A stretch of 64,000 nucleotides of DNA, taken from positions 1-64,000 of the forward strand of contig CAZGIM010000014.1 in the NCBI GenBank assembly GCA_964525995.1. Direction: 5' to 3'. Positions 36,956-45,724 of this stretch are shown here, piece after piece (within the stretch, counting starts at the first letter, position 1; every line of letters begins with the position of its first letter). Both the position numbers and the translations under genes were made by a program. Under the pieces are notes generated by a model that had not been told where the DNA came from, searched no databases, and saw only the letters and a list, made by a program, of their open reading frames with translations. This DNA is from CAIVAT01 sp964525995. GTDB lineage: Bacteria > Bacteroidota > Bacteroidia > Bacteroidales > FEN-979.

Positions 36956-37921
36956 TTGAAGGATAAAAATTCGCTTAAAATAATTGCAACCAGTACGATA
37001 AGAGATGAAGCTGAAGCCATTTCAAATTTGCAAGATTCTGTAGATGAAGATTTCCTCAGGAGTGTTGAGAAAATCATGCAGTCGCAGGGAAGAGTAATCG
37101 TTACAGGGATAGGGAAAAGCGCCATCATCGGCCAAAAGATCGTTGCAACGTTGAATTCCACAGGAACGCCGGCAATATTTATGCATGCAGCCGACGCGAT
37201 TCATGGCGATTTAGGCACCATCCTGAAGGACGATGTGGTAATCTGCCTGTCAAAAAGCGGTGAAACGCCCGAGATCAGGGTTTTGGTTCCCCTGCTCAAG
37301 GAATATGGAAGCCTCCTGATCGCTATGGTCGGCAACCGGGAGTCGTTTTTAGCCAAACATGCCGATCTGATTATCGATACCACCGTTCCCAAGGAGGCCT
37401 GTCCCAACAACCTGGCCCCTACCTCGAGCACCACGGCCCAGTTGGTCATGGGCGATGCGCTGGCGGTTTGCCTTTTAGAGGCGCGGGGTTTTACTTCCGA
37501 CGACTTTGCCAAGCTGCATCCCGGAGGCGCTTTAGGAAAGCAGCTCTATCTCAAGGTGAGCGATCTGTATACCAGTAATGAAGCCCCTGCGGTGCAGATC
37601 GGGGATGACATCAGGAAGGTTATCATCGAAATATCTTCCAACCGCCTCGGTGCAACTGCCGTGCTCAGGGGGAACATGCTGGAGGGGATCATTACCGATG
37701 GCGATCTTCGCCGCATGCTGGAACGAAATCCCGATTATTCGAACCTGACCGCCGGCGAGATCATGTCGAAGAACCCGCGTACGGTACAACCCGATATGTT
37801 AGTGGTAAATGCGCTGAACCTGATGCGTAAAAATAACATCACCCAGCTCCTTGTTGTCGAAAATAACAAATATAAAGGGGTAATCCATCTTCACGATATT
37901 CTTCGCGAAGGGATCATCTGA
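36956..37921 (+). CDS. kdsD: Arabinose-5-phosphate isomerase (KdsD/KpsF family)
   Basis: The 321-residue enzyme makes arabinose-5-phosphate from ribulose-5-phosphate for Kdo in lipopolysaccharide. It has an SIS domain (VTGIGKSAIIGQKIVATLNS, CLSKSGETPEI, TSSTTAQLVMGDALAV) and two C-terminal CBS domains. The start codon is TTG: the frame has a stop just upstream and no ATG before the conserved LKIIATSTIRDEAEAI segment. The nearby lptB fits a loose lipopolysaccharide theme. It ends five bases from a convergent gene. Confidence 0.92.
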   Translation: MKDKNSLKIIATSTIRDEAEAISNLQDSVDEDFLRSVEKIMQSQGRVIVTGIGKSAIIGQKIVATLNSTGTPAIFMHAADAIHGDLGTILKDDVVICLSKSGETPEIRVLVPLLKEYGSLLIAMVGNRESFLAKHADLIIDTTVPKEACPNNLAPTSSTTAQLVMGDALAVCLLEARGFTSDDFAKLHPGGALGKQLYLKVSDLYTSNEAPAVQIGDDIRKVIIEISSNRLGATAVLRGNMLEGIITDGDLRRMLERNPDYSNLTAGEIMSKNPRTVQPDMLVVNALNLMRKNNITQLLVVENNKYKGVIHLHDILREGII

Positions 37922-37926
37922 TCTGG

Positions 37927-38553
37927 TCATTCATGGATTACTCTGACGGCGCCCGCATTGCCCGAAGCATCCACAACTTTCACAATTAAAAGACCCCGGG
38001 GGAGATCACCGGCCGGAATGGTATAACCCTCCGACTGCCCCAGGTTTTTCCCCGGTAGACGTTTTATCAGTTTACCACTCAAATTATAGATCATGATCTC
38101 GCAACAGGATGTTCCTGAAATTTCCATCCGGAGCCTGAAATAATCCCTGCACGGATTGGGAAAAACCCGGAAATTCAGTATTTCGCCTGTGTCGCCGGAA
38201 CCGGTTGCCCCGTAAACCGTAAAGCGCCCGTTCATCTCATGGGCTGTATCGGGCCTGCTGTAATACTCATAGCTTCCATTCTGCCTTGGAACATAAAAGA
38301 AAGAAGAGGTATCTTCGCTAATCACACCGTGCCATGGATCCGCATCCATGGGGATTGTCAGTGAAGTTGTAGAATGATAACCGCTCTGCCAAACCCATTG
38401 AATGGTATCGCCGGCTTTAACGTGCGTCAGGTTATAGGGAACAAACTGGAAATCCTTTACGGTCACGATCCATTTTTTACCACATACAGGACGAAGGGGT
38501 AATCCACAACAGATCAGGATGCCCAACAAAATTGAAAAGGTCTTTGTCTTCAT
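37927..38553 (-). CDS. Cupredoxin-like protein with type IX secretion sorting domain
   Basis: The 208-residue protein has a signal peptide, a single cupredoxin-like domain and a C-terminal type A T9SS sorting domain (NFRVFPNPCRDYF to VRVIHE). The cupredoxin region keeps GYHSTTS (first His) and HEMNG (second His and Met), but the expected copper-ligand Cys is Ser (YEYYSRPDTAHEM). The protein may bind copper differently or not at all. It is exported across the outer membrane by the T9SS and probably attached to the surface. The ATG at 38553 is preferred; the upstream extension is basic and unlike a signal peptide. Confidence 0.8.
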   Translation of the reverse strand: MKTKTFSILLGILICCGLPLRPVCGKKWIVTVKDFQFVPYNLTHVKAGDTIQWVWQSGYHSTTSLTIPMDADPWHGVISEDTSSFFYVPRQNGSYEYYSRPDTAHEMNGRFTVYGATGSGDTGEILNFRVFPNPCRDYFRLRMEISGTSCCEIMIYNLSGKLIKRLPGKNLGQSEGYTIPAGDLPRGLLIVKVVDASGNAGAVRVIHE

Positions 38554-38630
38554 AAAAAAAATATTGGTCAAAGATAACCATTTAAAAAATAGTCTGTCAA
38601 CCTGGCGCCGGAATGCGCATTTTTTCTTGC

Positions 38631-38638
38631 TACCTTTG
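38631..38638 (+). promoter_or_regulatory. -7 box (TACCTTTG) for lptB
   Basis: Perfect TAnnTTTG, 37 bases before the lptB ATG. No -33 element is clear. Confidence 0.5.
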
Positions 38639-38675
38639 CAACCGCTCATGGTAGCAGCCCGGTAAAAAACAATTT

Positions 38676-39398
38676 ATGATTCTCAGGACAGATAAAATCA
38701 TCAAACGATACAGGAAACGGACGGTGGTCAATGAGGTTTCCATCGAACTGGAACAGGGAGAGATCGTGGGACTTCTCGGTCCGAACGGAGCCGGAAAAAC
38801 CACCTCCTTTTACATTATCGTCGGACTGATTAAACCCCTTGCCGGCGAAGTCTTCCTGGATGAGGTGAATATTACCAGCGAGCCTATGTACAAAAGGGCG
38901 CAGCGCGGCATCAGCTATCTACCCCAGGAAGCCTCCATTTTCAGGAAACTGAGCGTAGAAGATAACATCAGGGCCATACTTGAATTCACCGGACTGAGTA
39001 AAGACCAGCAACGTGAACGGCTCGAGAAGTTGTTAGACGAATTCGGCCTGCAGCACGTCAGAAAGAGCCATGGCATCACCTTGTCGGGCGGCGAACGGCG
39101 CCGTTGTGAAATTGCCCGTTGCCTGGCCGTGGACCCTAAGTTCATTCTCCTTGATGAACCTTTTGCGGGTATCGACCCCATCGCGGTAGAAGACATTCAG
39201 ATGATCGTTACCCGACTTAAAGAAAAGAATATCGGCGTATTGATCACCGATCATAATGTACACGAAACCCTCTCTATTACCGACCGCTCCTATCTGCTGT
39301 TTGAGGGATCAATCCTGCGTTCCGGAACCGGACAGGAACTCGCCGACGATCCGCATGTACGCAAGGTTTACTTAGGGCAGAATTTCGAATTGCGCTAA
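38676..39398 (+). CDS. lptB: Lipopolysaccharide export ABC ATPase LptB
   Basis: The 240-residue ATPase powers lipopolysaccharide transport from the inner to the outer membrane with LptFG. It has Walker A GPNGAGKTTSFYIIVGL, the LptB-typical GISYLPQEASIFRKLSVEDNI, signature LSGGERRRCEIARCLA and Walker B FILLDEPFAGIDPIAVEDI, then the switch His in ITDHNVHETL. LptFG and LptA are not adjacent, so it is a single gene with its own promoter. Confidence 0.95.
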   Translation: MILRTDKIIKRYRKRTVVNEVSIELEQGEIVGLLGPNGAGKTTSFYIIVGLIKPLAGEVFLDEVNITSEPMYKRAQRGISYLPQEASIFRKLSVEDNIRAILEFTGLSKDQQRERLEKLLDEFGLQHVRKSHGITLSGGERRRCEIARCLAVDPKFILLDEPFAGIDPIAVEDIQMIVTRLKEKNIGVLITDHNVHETLSITDRSYLLFEGSILRSGTGQELADDPHVRKVYLGQNFELR

Positions 39399-39480
39399 TT
39401 CTGTTATCCTTTTTCGTGAAGTTTCACCAGAAAGGTTATTACAGACTGACTTCTCCCGGTGCGACAGTTGTTGTCGCCCA

Positions 39481-40218
39481 TCAGAAATAACGCTGGAACA
39501 GTACCGACATTAAAATATAAGCTAAAATGATCAGGGGAATGGCGGCCAGGGAAAACAACGACAGTAAAATGACCGAGACGATAAGAAGCGAAAATCGAAG
39601 CTCATTCCCTTTCCAGACAAAAGATTTTACCTTCATCGAAAAGATCCTGAAATCGCTGATCAGCAGGTAGGAAAAGAATACTACCAGGATGGTCAGAATC
39701 CTGGAATTCGAGAACATCCTGATGATGAAATCGACGGGAATCACACTGTAAAAGTCAGGCTGCAGGATCAGAATCAGGGGAATGGAGGCAAAAAACAATC
39801 CGTTGGCCGGGGTGGGAAGTCCGATGAAATTGACCTCCTGACGGCTATCGATGTTGAACTTCGCAAGTCTGAGCGCCGAGCATACCGGTATCAGCAAAGC
39901 CACATATGGCGTGATATGTAATCGTTCCAAAACATTGCAACTACCGGCGCATGTGACCGACAGCAATTGGTAAACCATGATCCCGGGAGCCACGCCAAAG
40001 GATACCACGTCGGCAAGAGAATCCATCTGTTTTCCAAATTCGGAATACGCCTTAAGGAGGCGCGCCATACTGCCGTCAAGAAAGTCAAAAACTGCGGCCA
40101 AAAAGATAAAAAGGGAGGCGATAACCAGGTCGCCTTGCAAAATCATGGTAATGGACAGAGTCCCTGACAAAAGGTTCAGCGTGGTCAGAAAATTAGGAAT
40201 ATTCGTTCTGATCTTCAT
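39481..40218 (-). CDS. pssA: CDP-diacylglycerol-serine O-phosphatidyltransferase
   Basis: The 245-residue membrane enzyme makes phosphatidylserine. It has the CDP-alcohol phosphotransferase motif, DFLDGSMARLLKAYSEFGKQMDSLADVVSFG, split here as DG-x2-AR-x8-G-x3-D-x3-D (two metal-binding Asp pairs), and six to eight hydrophobic segments. Length and the PSSA-like context GVAPGIMVYQL fit the type II enzymes of Bacteroidota. It is a single gene with a promoter box close to its start. Confidence 0.9.
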   Translation of the reverse strand: MKIRTNIPNFLTTLNLLSGTLSITMILQGDLVIASLFIFLAAVFDFLDGSMARLLKAYSEFGKQMDSLADVVSFGVAPGIMVYQLLSVTCAGSCNVLERLHITPYVALLIPVCSALRLAKFNIDSRQEVNFIGLPTPANGLFFASIPLILILQPDFYSVIPVDFIIRMFSNSRILTILVVFFSYLLISDFRIFSMKVKSFVWKGNELRFSLLIVSVILLSLFSLAAIPLIILAYILMSVLFQRYF

Positions 40219-40233
40219 CTTTCGAAATTTTTA

Positions 40234-40241
40234 CAAAGTTA
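40234..40241 (-). promoter_or_regulatory. -7 box (TAACTTTG) for pssA
   Basis: Perfect TAnnTTTG on the minus strand, 15 bases before the pssA ATG; the leader would be only about nine bases. Confidence 0.5.
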
Positions 40242-40352
40242 TGGCTAATTTGATAAAAAAACCGTTGCTGAATTTGATAGTGTTTGCCGCGTTGTCTGAT
40301 CCATAATGAATACAGGCAGGATGGCCGGTTCGGTACAATCAGCCAAAATCAC

Positions 40353-40360
40353 TATTTTTG
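40353..40360 (+). promoter_or_regulatory. -7 box (TATTTTTG) for the porin gene
   Basis: Perfect TAnnTTTG, 35 bases before the ATG at 40396. Confidence 0.55.
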
Positions 40361-40395
40361 CGCCTGAAAAAAACAAATAATTATTTTAAATAACT

Positions 40396-41841
40396 ATGAA
40401 ACAACTCTTTACAAAATTATTATGGATACTGGTACTGCTTGTTTCGACCTCGACAGGTCTGATGGGCCAATTCATTATTTCAGGTGAATTCAGACCCCGG
40501 TTCGAGTATCGTGACGGATATCTGAAACTGCGCGATTCAAGTCAGACTCCCTATTTTGTGATTCCGGGCAGGAACCGGCTCTTGTTTGACTTCAAGAACG
40601 AGAAGTTTACGGCTCGTTTTTCAATACAGCATGCGTACGTTTTTGGCGAGAACAACTATTCGTCGGACACCATTACCAGAAATACCATCAATATTTATGA
40701 AGGATGGTTCAGGTACAGTTTTGTCAAAGGTTTTGCCATGAAAATCGGACGGATGGAACTGGTTTACGACGACGGAAGACTGCTGGGCAACTCAAACTGG
40801 AATCCCAAAGCGGCATCGCATGATGCTGCCCTTTTGCAATGGGAATCACCTTCGATCGCGTACCGGGGCGACTTCGGATTTGCCATTAACAACACGGCAC
40901 CAGCAGGTGCATTTTTAGCCTCTTATCCCCTCAAGAATTATAAATACATGGCCTTTCTGTACGAACAAAAAAAGTTTTTTAAAGACAAGCTGACACTGAG
41001 CCTCCTGGCCGTCCTTGACGTGATACAGAAGCCGGGCACAACTGTAAAGACCAAATCGACTACCTTCGACACCTTGTACGTCACCAATAATGCTCACGAT
41101 ACCATCGGTACAACAGTGATCCCCGTGACCACTACCACTTCGGTATCCACCTCCTATCCCACCCAGCTTTACGGTCGCTTTACCGTGGGCGGTAACATCG
41201 GTTATTCCTCGAAAAAACTCAAACTCCTCCTCTCCGGCTATTACCAGACTGGGCATTACAACGACGGCCGAAAGATCAATGCAGGATTTTTCACCGCGAA
41301 TGCATCCTATCAGATATTCAAACCATTGAATCTTCTGATCGGCTATGATTACCTGAGCGGGAACAACTATGCCGACACCCTCTCCATGAAATCGAAAACA
41401 GGCTCTTTTTCAACGCTTTACAGTACAAACCATGGCTTTTACGGGTATATGGATATGTTTTCGTCGGCTGTGTCGTCGGGCAACAATGCCGGGTTGACCG
41501 ATCTGTACTTTAAAGCCCTTTTCACCCTGAATGAGAAAGCATTCCTGGAAGCGACTTACAGGATTTTCGGACTTGCCAGGGGGGCGCTGCCTGCGACTGT
41601 TAAAAAAGCGGGCGATCTTCCCTACGTTGAAGTGAGCAAATCACTGGGTTCTGAATTAGATATCATGGCTGTTTACAAACCGCACAAATCCATCGAATTC
41701 AATGCGGCGTACTGTTTCTTTATCCCTACTTCGACCATGGAGACCTTTAACGGGTTGAAAGCTGGTAGTTCGAAATTTGCCCAGTATGCCTATCTGATGA
41801 TCACCTACAAACCAACCTTCTTCAACTCGGAGAAACACTGA
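40396..41841 (+). CDS. Outer membrane beta-barrel, alginate-export-like porin
   Basis: The 481-residue protein has a signal peptide (cleavage after GLMGQ near residue 25) and alternating amphipathic strands throughout. It begins IISGEFRPRFEYRDGY, typical of alginate_exp-domain (AlgE-like) 18-strand barrels in Bacteroidota. The NWNPKAASHDAALLQWE segment, next to the R-M-ELVYDDGRLLG strand, is also typical. Such proteins are passive outer-membrane channels; the substrate is unknown. It is a single gene ahead of queA. Confidence 0.75.
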   Translation: MKQLFTKLLWILVLLVSTSTGLMGQFIISGEFRPRFEYRDGYLKLRDSSQTPYFVIPGRNRLLFDFKNEKFTARFSIQHAYVFGENNYSSDTITRNTINIYEGWFRYSFVKGFAMKIGRMELVYDDGRLLGNSNWNPKAASHDAALLQWESPSIAYRGDFGFAINNTAPAGAFLASYPLKNYKYMAFLYEQKKFFKDKLTLSLLAVLDVIQKPGTTVKTKSTTFDTLYVTNNAHDTIGTTVIPVTTTTSVSTSYPTQLYGRFTVGGNIGYSSKKLKLLLSGYYQTGHYNDGRKINAGFFTANASYQIFKPLNLLIGYDYLSGNNYADTLSMKSKTGSFSTLYSTNHGFYGYMDMFSSAVSSGNNAGLTDLYFKALFTLNEKAFLEATYRIFGLARGALPATVKKAGDLPYVEVSKSLGSELDIMAVYKPHKSIEFNAAYCFFIPTSTMETFNGLKAGSSKFAQYAYLMITYKPTFFNSEKH

Positions 41842-41877
41842 TCCGGGATGATTGCGGCTGGTTGAAAGAACCATTTC

Positions 41878-43137
41878 ATGACCGATCCTTCACAAATCCG
41901 GATTGAGGATTACCGCTATGAGCTTCCTGAGGATCGGATTGCCCAATTCCCTTTGGAACAGCGTGATGCGTCAAAGCTTCTCGTTTACCGCAACGGGGTG
42001 ATCACCGATGATCATTTCAAGAATCTGACCGATCATCTGAACAAGGATTCAGTTCTGGTCTTCAACGATACCAAGGTCATCCGCGCCCGGATGCTCTTTT
42101 CAAAATCCACTGGCGCTACCGTCGAGGTATTCTGTCTTGAACCAGTCGAACCGGTCAGGGAACTGCAGCACGCGTTCCATCAGACTTCGGGTGTGGTCTG
42201 GGACTGTCTGATCGGAAATCTGAAACGCTGGAAATCGGGGATCCTGGAGCGCGAAATCACGGTTGGCCCGCATCAGGTTGGCCTGACGGCTGAACGGCTT
42301 CAAAGTGAAGAAGATGGGAGTGTTCAGGTAAGGTTCCGGTGGTTCCCGTCTGAGCTCACCTTTTCACAAATCCTTGATGCAGCAGGTCAGGTTCCCCTGC
42401 CTCCATACATTCACAGGGCTCCCGGGCAATCGGATGCTGACCGGTATCAGACTGTTTATGCCCGCCACGAAGGATCGGTGGCGGCCCCGACAGCCGGTCT
42501 GCACTTCACCGATCATCTGACTTCAAAACTTGAGCGTAAAGGGATTTCGACTCTGAAGCTGACACTTCATGTTGGCATAGGCACGTTCAAACCCGTCACC
42601 TCCCCCACTATCTCTGGTCATGAGATGCATCTGGAACATTTTGTCATCCCAAAGGAGACCATCAGGCAGTTGTATCTTCATCCGGGCAGGCCTGTCATTG
42701 CAGTAGGAACCACAACAGCCCGGACATTGGAAAGTCTCTACTGGCTTGGAGTCAGACTGCACGGAAATAAAACGGTAGATGAACACTGCATCACACAATG
42801 GGAACCCTACGATTCCCGGCCGGCTGAATGCGATCGAAACAAGGCGCTTGAAACAATTCTGAATTATTTAGAGACTAATAAGCATGATTATGTTCGCGGG
42901 GAGACGAGGCTGATAATCGTTCCCGGATATCGGTTCAGGATGATTTCGGGACTGGTCACCAACTTTCATATGCCGGGCAGCACGTTGTTGCTCCTCATCT
43001 CCTCCTTAATCGGGGATGATTGGGAGCGGGTTTATTCGCATGCCCTGGATCATGGTTACAGATTCCTGAGCTATGGAGATTCCTGCCTGCTTTTTAATCC
43101 CGTACTGCCAGAAACGGATGCAGATCCATCAAGATAA
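41878..43137 (+). CDS. queA: S-adenosylmethionine:tRNA ribosyltransferase-isomerase
   Basis: The 419-residue enzyme transfers the ribosyl moiety of SAM to preQ1 in tRNA to make epoxyqueuosine. It shows the family signatures YELPEDRIAQFPLEQRDASKLL, VLVFNDTKVIRARM, PLPPYI, YARHEGSVAAPTAGLHFT and NFHMPGSTLLLLISSLIG. It is longer than the common 345-residue form, as in the Bacteroidota branch. No queuosine riboswitch fits in the 36-base gap upstream. Confidence 0.94.
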   Translation: MTDPSQIRIEDYRYELPEDRIAQFPLEQRDASKLLVYRNGVITDDHFKNLTDHLNKDSVLVFNDTKVIRARMLFSKSTGATVEVFCLEPVEPVRELQHAFHQTSGVVWDCLIGNLKRWKSGILEREITVGPHQVGLTAERLQSEEDGSVQVRFRWFPSELTFSQILDAAGQVPLPPYIHRAPGQSDADRYQTVYARHEGSVAAPTAGLHFTDHLTSKLERKGISTLKLTLHVGIGTFKPVTSPTISGHEMHLEHFVIPKETIRQLYLHPGRPVIAVGTTTARTLESLYWLGVRLHGNKTVDEHCITQWEPYDSRPAECDRNKALETILNYLETNKHDYVRGETRLIIVPGYRFRMISGLVTNFHMPGSTLLLLISSLIGDDWERVYSHALDHGYRFLSYGDSCLLFNPVLPETDADPSR

Positions 43138-43232
43138 ACCGGAATCAGACGTATGACCTGAAACAGAAAGCGCGGTGAACAAGCTCTTCAGATGTTTTTC
43201 GGGAACGGTAAACCGGATTCAATTTTCCTTTG

Positions 43233-43240
43233 TATCTTTG
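43233..43240 (+). promoter_or_regulatory. -7 box (TATCTTTG) for tatA
   Basis: Perfect TAnnTTTG, 27 bases before the tatA ATG. Confidence 0.55.
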
Positions 43241-43267
43241 CATTTGACGCGTTAATAAATTGAAATT

Positions 43268-43489
43268 ATGACCTCAGGCATACTCTTGATATTTGGATTG
43301 GGCACCACTGAGTTGTTGCTCATCGCTTTGGTCGTTCTGCTCCTTTTTGGAGGAAGAAAAATTCCCGAACTCATGAAAGGTTTAGGGAAAGGGGTGAAAA
43401 GTTTCAAGGACGGGGTTGACGGCATCGATGAGGAGAAGAAGACTCAGGGGAATAATCCGCCCGCCGATAAAACAGAAAAGAAAGATTGA
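43268..43489 (+). CDS. tatA: Twin-arginine translocase subunit TatA
   Basis: The 73-residue protein has one N-terminal membrane helix (GTTELLLIALVVLLLFG), the conserved FGGRKIPELMKGLGKGVKSFKDG hinge and amphipathic helix, given here in part, and a polar tail. TatA multimers form the pore that moves folded, often cofactor-bearing proteins across the inner membrane. The matching tatC is 8 kb downstream, with the sulfur module between them. The aminotransferase gene begins 10 bases after its stop. Confidence 0.93.
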   Translation: MTSGILLIFGLGTTELLLIALVVLLLFGGRKIPELMKGLGKGVKSFKDGVDGIDEEKKTQGNNPPADKTEKKD

Positions 43490-43499
43490 CCTCAATCCC

Positions 43500-44957
43500 A
43501 TGACAGACGCTCATTTCCGAAAAATCAGAAGTAACATTATCGGGAATACGTTTCATTATACTACACCTTACGGGCTGAAACAACTCCTTTACGCTGACTG
43601 GATCGCGAGCGGCCGATTGTACGGACCCATCGAAAAAACCATCACCGACGATATCGGACCTTTTGTCGGCAATACCCACACCGAAACCAGCAAGGTCGGG
43701 AAACTGATGACCGGGGCCTATCATTTAGCCCATCAGCGAATTAAACAACATGTGCATGCCGGTCCTGAGGATGTCATCATCACTACGGGGTTCGGCATGA
43801 CCGGCGCCATTGTGAAATTTCAGCGTATTCTCGGGCTAAAACAAAACCGGAAAGAGCATGAAGTAGTTCAGGATCATGACAGACCAGTGGTTTTTGTGAC
43901 CCACATGGAGCATCACAGCAACCAGACCACCTGGTACGAAACCGATGCCGATGTGGTGGTAATTGAGCCCGGGACTGATCTGCTGATCGATTTGAATAAC
44001 CTGGAACGTGAACTGAAAAAATTTTCCGGAAGAAGACGAAAAATCGGCGCCTTCACAGCCTGTTCCAATGTGACCGGAATCCGCACCCCGTACCATGCAA
44101 TGGCCCGGCTGATGCATGAACATGGAGGACTGGCATTCATCGATTTTGCTGCATCGGCCCCCTATGACGAGATCGATATGCACCCGGCCGATCCCCTCGA
44201 AAAACTCGACGCCATTTTCTTCTCACCCCATAAGTTTTTGGGAGGACCCGGCTCTTCTGGCGTACTTATCTTCGACTCAGGGCTATACCAGTTGAAAGCC
44301 CCGGATCAACCCGGTGGCGGTACCGTTGACTGGACTAATCCCTGGGGTGAATATAAGTACATCGACAATATTGAAATCAGGGAAGATGGCGGAACACCCG
44401 GCTTCCTCCAGGCCATCCGTACAGCCCTTGCCATCGAACTGAAAAATCAGATGGGCGTCGGGATGATTCACCAAAAAGAGAAAGAGCTGGTTCAGACCGC
44501 CTTTCAGGAATTCAGGAAAATTCAGGGCCTTCATATTTTGGCCGACAGCATTGAAGAGCGGCTGGGAGTTATCTCCTTCTACCTGGATCACATCCACTAC
44601 AACCTGGTAGTCGGTATCCTGAGCGACCGCTTTGGAATCCAGGTCCGCGGAGGGTGCGCCTGCGCCGGAACCTACGGTCATTTCCTGCTGGATGTCAGCT
44701 ACGAAAAATCACGTAAGATTACCGAAAAGATCAACATCGGGGATCTTTCTGAAAAACCTGGGTGGGTAAGGGTTTCGCTCCACCCAACCATGACCGTTGA
44801 AGAGGTCCGGTACATCGCCGATGCGTTAGCTCAAATCGGTCTCCATCACCAGGAGTGGGAACGCGATTACAATTACAACAAGCATAGCAACGAATTCAGC
44901 CACAAATCAAAGAGTAAGGATTCCGAAACGATATTGAACTGGTTCACACTACCCTGA
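43500..44957 (+). CDS. Class V aminotransferase, cysteine desulfurase-like
   Basis: The 485-residue PLP enzyme has the fold of class V aminotransferases: cofactor-binding HHSNQTTWYE, IDFAASAP, and the PLP lysine in FFSPHKFLGGPGSSG. A conserved region with Cys near the C-terminus, VRGGCACAGTYGH, is where cysteine desulfurases and selenocysteine lyases carry their catalytic Cys. It could release sulfur from cysteine or act on another amino acid. The start is placed at ATG 43500, 10 bases after tatA; the frame extends further upstream only through the tatA tail. It lies directly before the DsrC-type module. Confidence 0.8.
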   Translation: MTDAHFRKIRSNIIGNTFHYTTPYGLKQLLYADWIASGRLYGPIEKTITDDIGPFVGNTHTETSKVGKLMTGAYHLAHQRIKQHVHAGPEDVIITTGFGMTGAIVKFQRILGLKQNRKEHEVVQDHDRPVVFVTHMEHHSNQTTWYETDADVVVIEPGTDLLIDLNNLERELKKFSGRRRKIGAFTACSNVTGIRTPYHAMARLMHEHGGLAFIDFAASAPYDEIDMHPADPLEKLDAIFFSPHKFLGGPGSSGVLIFDSGLYQLKAPDQPGGGTVDWTNPWGEYKYIDNIEIREDGGTPGFLQAIRTALAIELKNQMGVGMIHQKEKELVQTAFQEFRKIQGLHILADSIEERLGVISFYLDHIHYNLVVGILSDRFGIQVRGGCACAGTYGHFLLDVSYEKSRKITEKINIGDLSEKPGWVRVSLHPTMTVEEVRYIADALAQIGLHHQEWERDYNYNKHSNEFSHKSKSKDSETILNWFTLP

Positions 44958-45006
44958 ACGGCAGGCAACAATTTCACCAATCCCGCGGCCGTATCATTTT
45001 TTTCCC

Positions 45007-45014
45007 TACCTTTG
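45007..45014 (+). promoter_or_regulatory. -7 box (TACCTTTG) for the DsrC module
   Basis: Perfect TAnnTTTG, 27 bases before the small Cys-protein gene. It suggests that the genes from 45042 to 48842 form their own transcript, separate from tatA and the first aminotransferase. Confidence 0.55.
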
Positions 45015-45041
45015 CATACATCTCCTAAGTGATTAACAGGG

Positions 45042-45308
45042 ATGCACTGTCCGAACTACCCCACCTGCCAACTTGTTCATATACAGGGATTTGTTGAAAG
45101 CGATGACCTGCGCGAAGATTATATCCTGAAATACTGTACCGACATCCACGGATTCTGGGCTTCCTGCAAACGGTTTAACACCCACCGGATGCTTCATTTT
45201 TGTCCCGACTTTGTGCTCCCCGACACACCCCTGACCGTGGATGAGATCATGGACCGGTTTGACGATGAAATCAATCAGGGAACCAATAAAGAATCGAAGA
45301 TGACATAG
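45042..45308 (+). CDS. Small cysteine-rich protein of the DsrC module
   Basis: The 88-residue protein has no signal peptide. Its five cysteines are C3 and C9 (CPNYPTC), C32, C42 and C54, spaced like a zinc- or Fe-S-binding site, with an acidic C-terminal tail. I do not recognise a named family. It is first in a run of genes (DsrC, DsrM-like, DsrK-like, desulfurase-like) and may be a sulfur- or metal-handling accessory of that module. Confidence 0.75.
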   Translation: MHCPNYPTCQLVHIQGFVESDDLREDYILKYCTDIHGFWASCKRFNTHRMLHFCPDFVLPDTPLTVDEIMDRFDDEINQGTNKESKMT

Positions 45309-45391
45309 CATTATCCACTAACAGGAACGACGCTGCAGGATATGAACTGTGATAATAAAAATGAGAATTATTCACTCAAGAAATACATAAA

Positions 45392-45709
45392 ATGGCTACA
45401 ATAGAAATTGAAGGACGTATGCTTGAGGTTGATGGCGACGGATTCCTTGCCGATCCCTCGGTTTGGGATGAAAACCTTGCCGCTGCCATTGCCCGGTTTG
45501 ACGGAATTCAGGAACTGACGGAAAAACACTGGGCCATTGTCCGGATTATCCGCAACAACTGGCTTGAAAAAGGTATGGCTCCCATGATCCGGGTAATTTG
45601 TCAGCAAACCGGATTGAAATTAAGGGAGATCTACGAACTCTTTCCGCTCGGGCCTGCCCGCGGAGCCTGCCGTGTTGCCGGCTTGCCCAAACCCGACGGA
45701 TGTGTGTAG
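45392..45709 (+). CDS. DsrC/TusE-family sulfur carrier protein
   Basis: The 105-residue protein shows the family pattern EGRMLEVDGDGFLADPSVWDE, then LTEKHWAIVRIIRNNW and the swinging C-terminal arm GPARGACRVAGLPKPDGCV. Both arm cysteines are present, C93 and the penultimate C104, 11 apart as in functional DsrC; TusE-only proteins keep just the last one. Family members carry sulfur as a trisulfide or disulfide between these cysteines. The DsrM- and DsrK-like genes directly follow, as in sulfate reducers, but dsrAB is not in this window. Cytoplasmic. Confidence 0.93.
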   Translation: MATIEIEGRMLEVDGDGFLADPSVWDENLAAAIARFDGIQELTEKHWAIVRIIRNNWLEKGMAPMIRVICQQTGLKLREIYELFPLGPARGACRVAGLPKPDGCV

Positions 45710-45724
45710 TAAAAAAGATGGATT

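Noticed and set aside
41842..41877. preQ1 riboswitch upstream of queA
   Set aside because: The gap is only 36 bases and has no matching fold; nothing supports it.
45392..45709. TusE (tRNA thiolation) instead of DsrC
   Set aside because: Both arm cysteines are present and DsrM- and DsrK-like genes follow; TusB, TusC and TusD are not encoded nearby.
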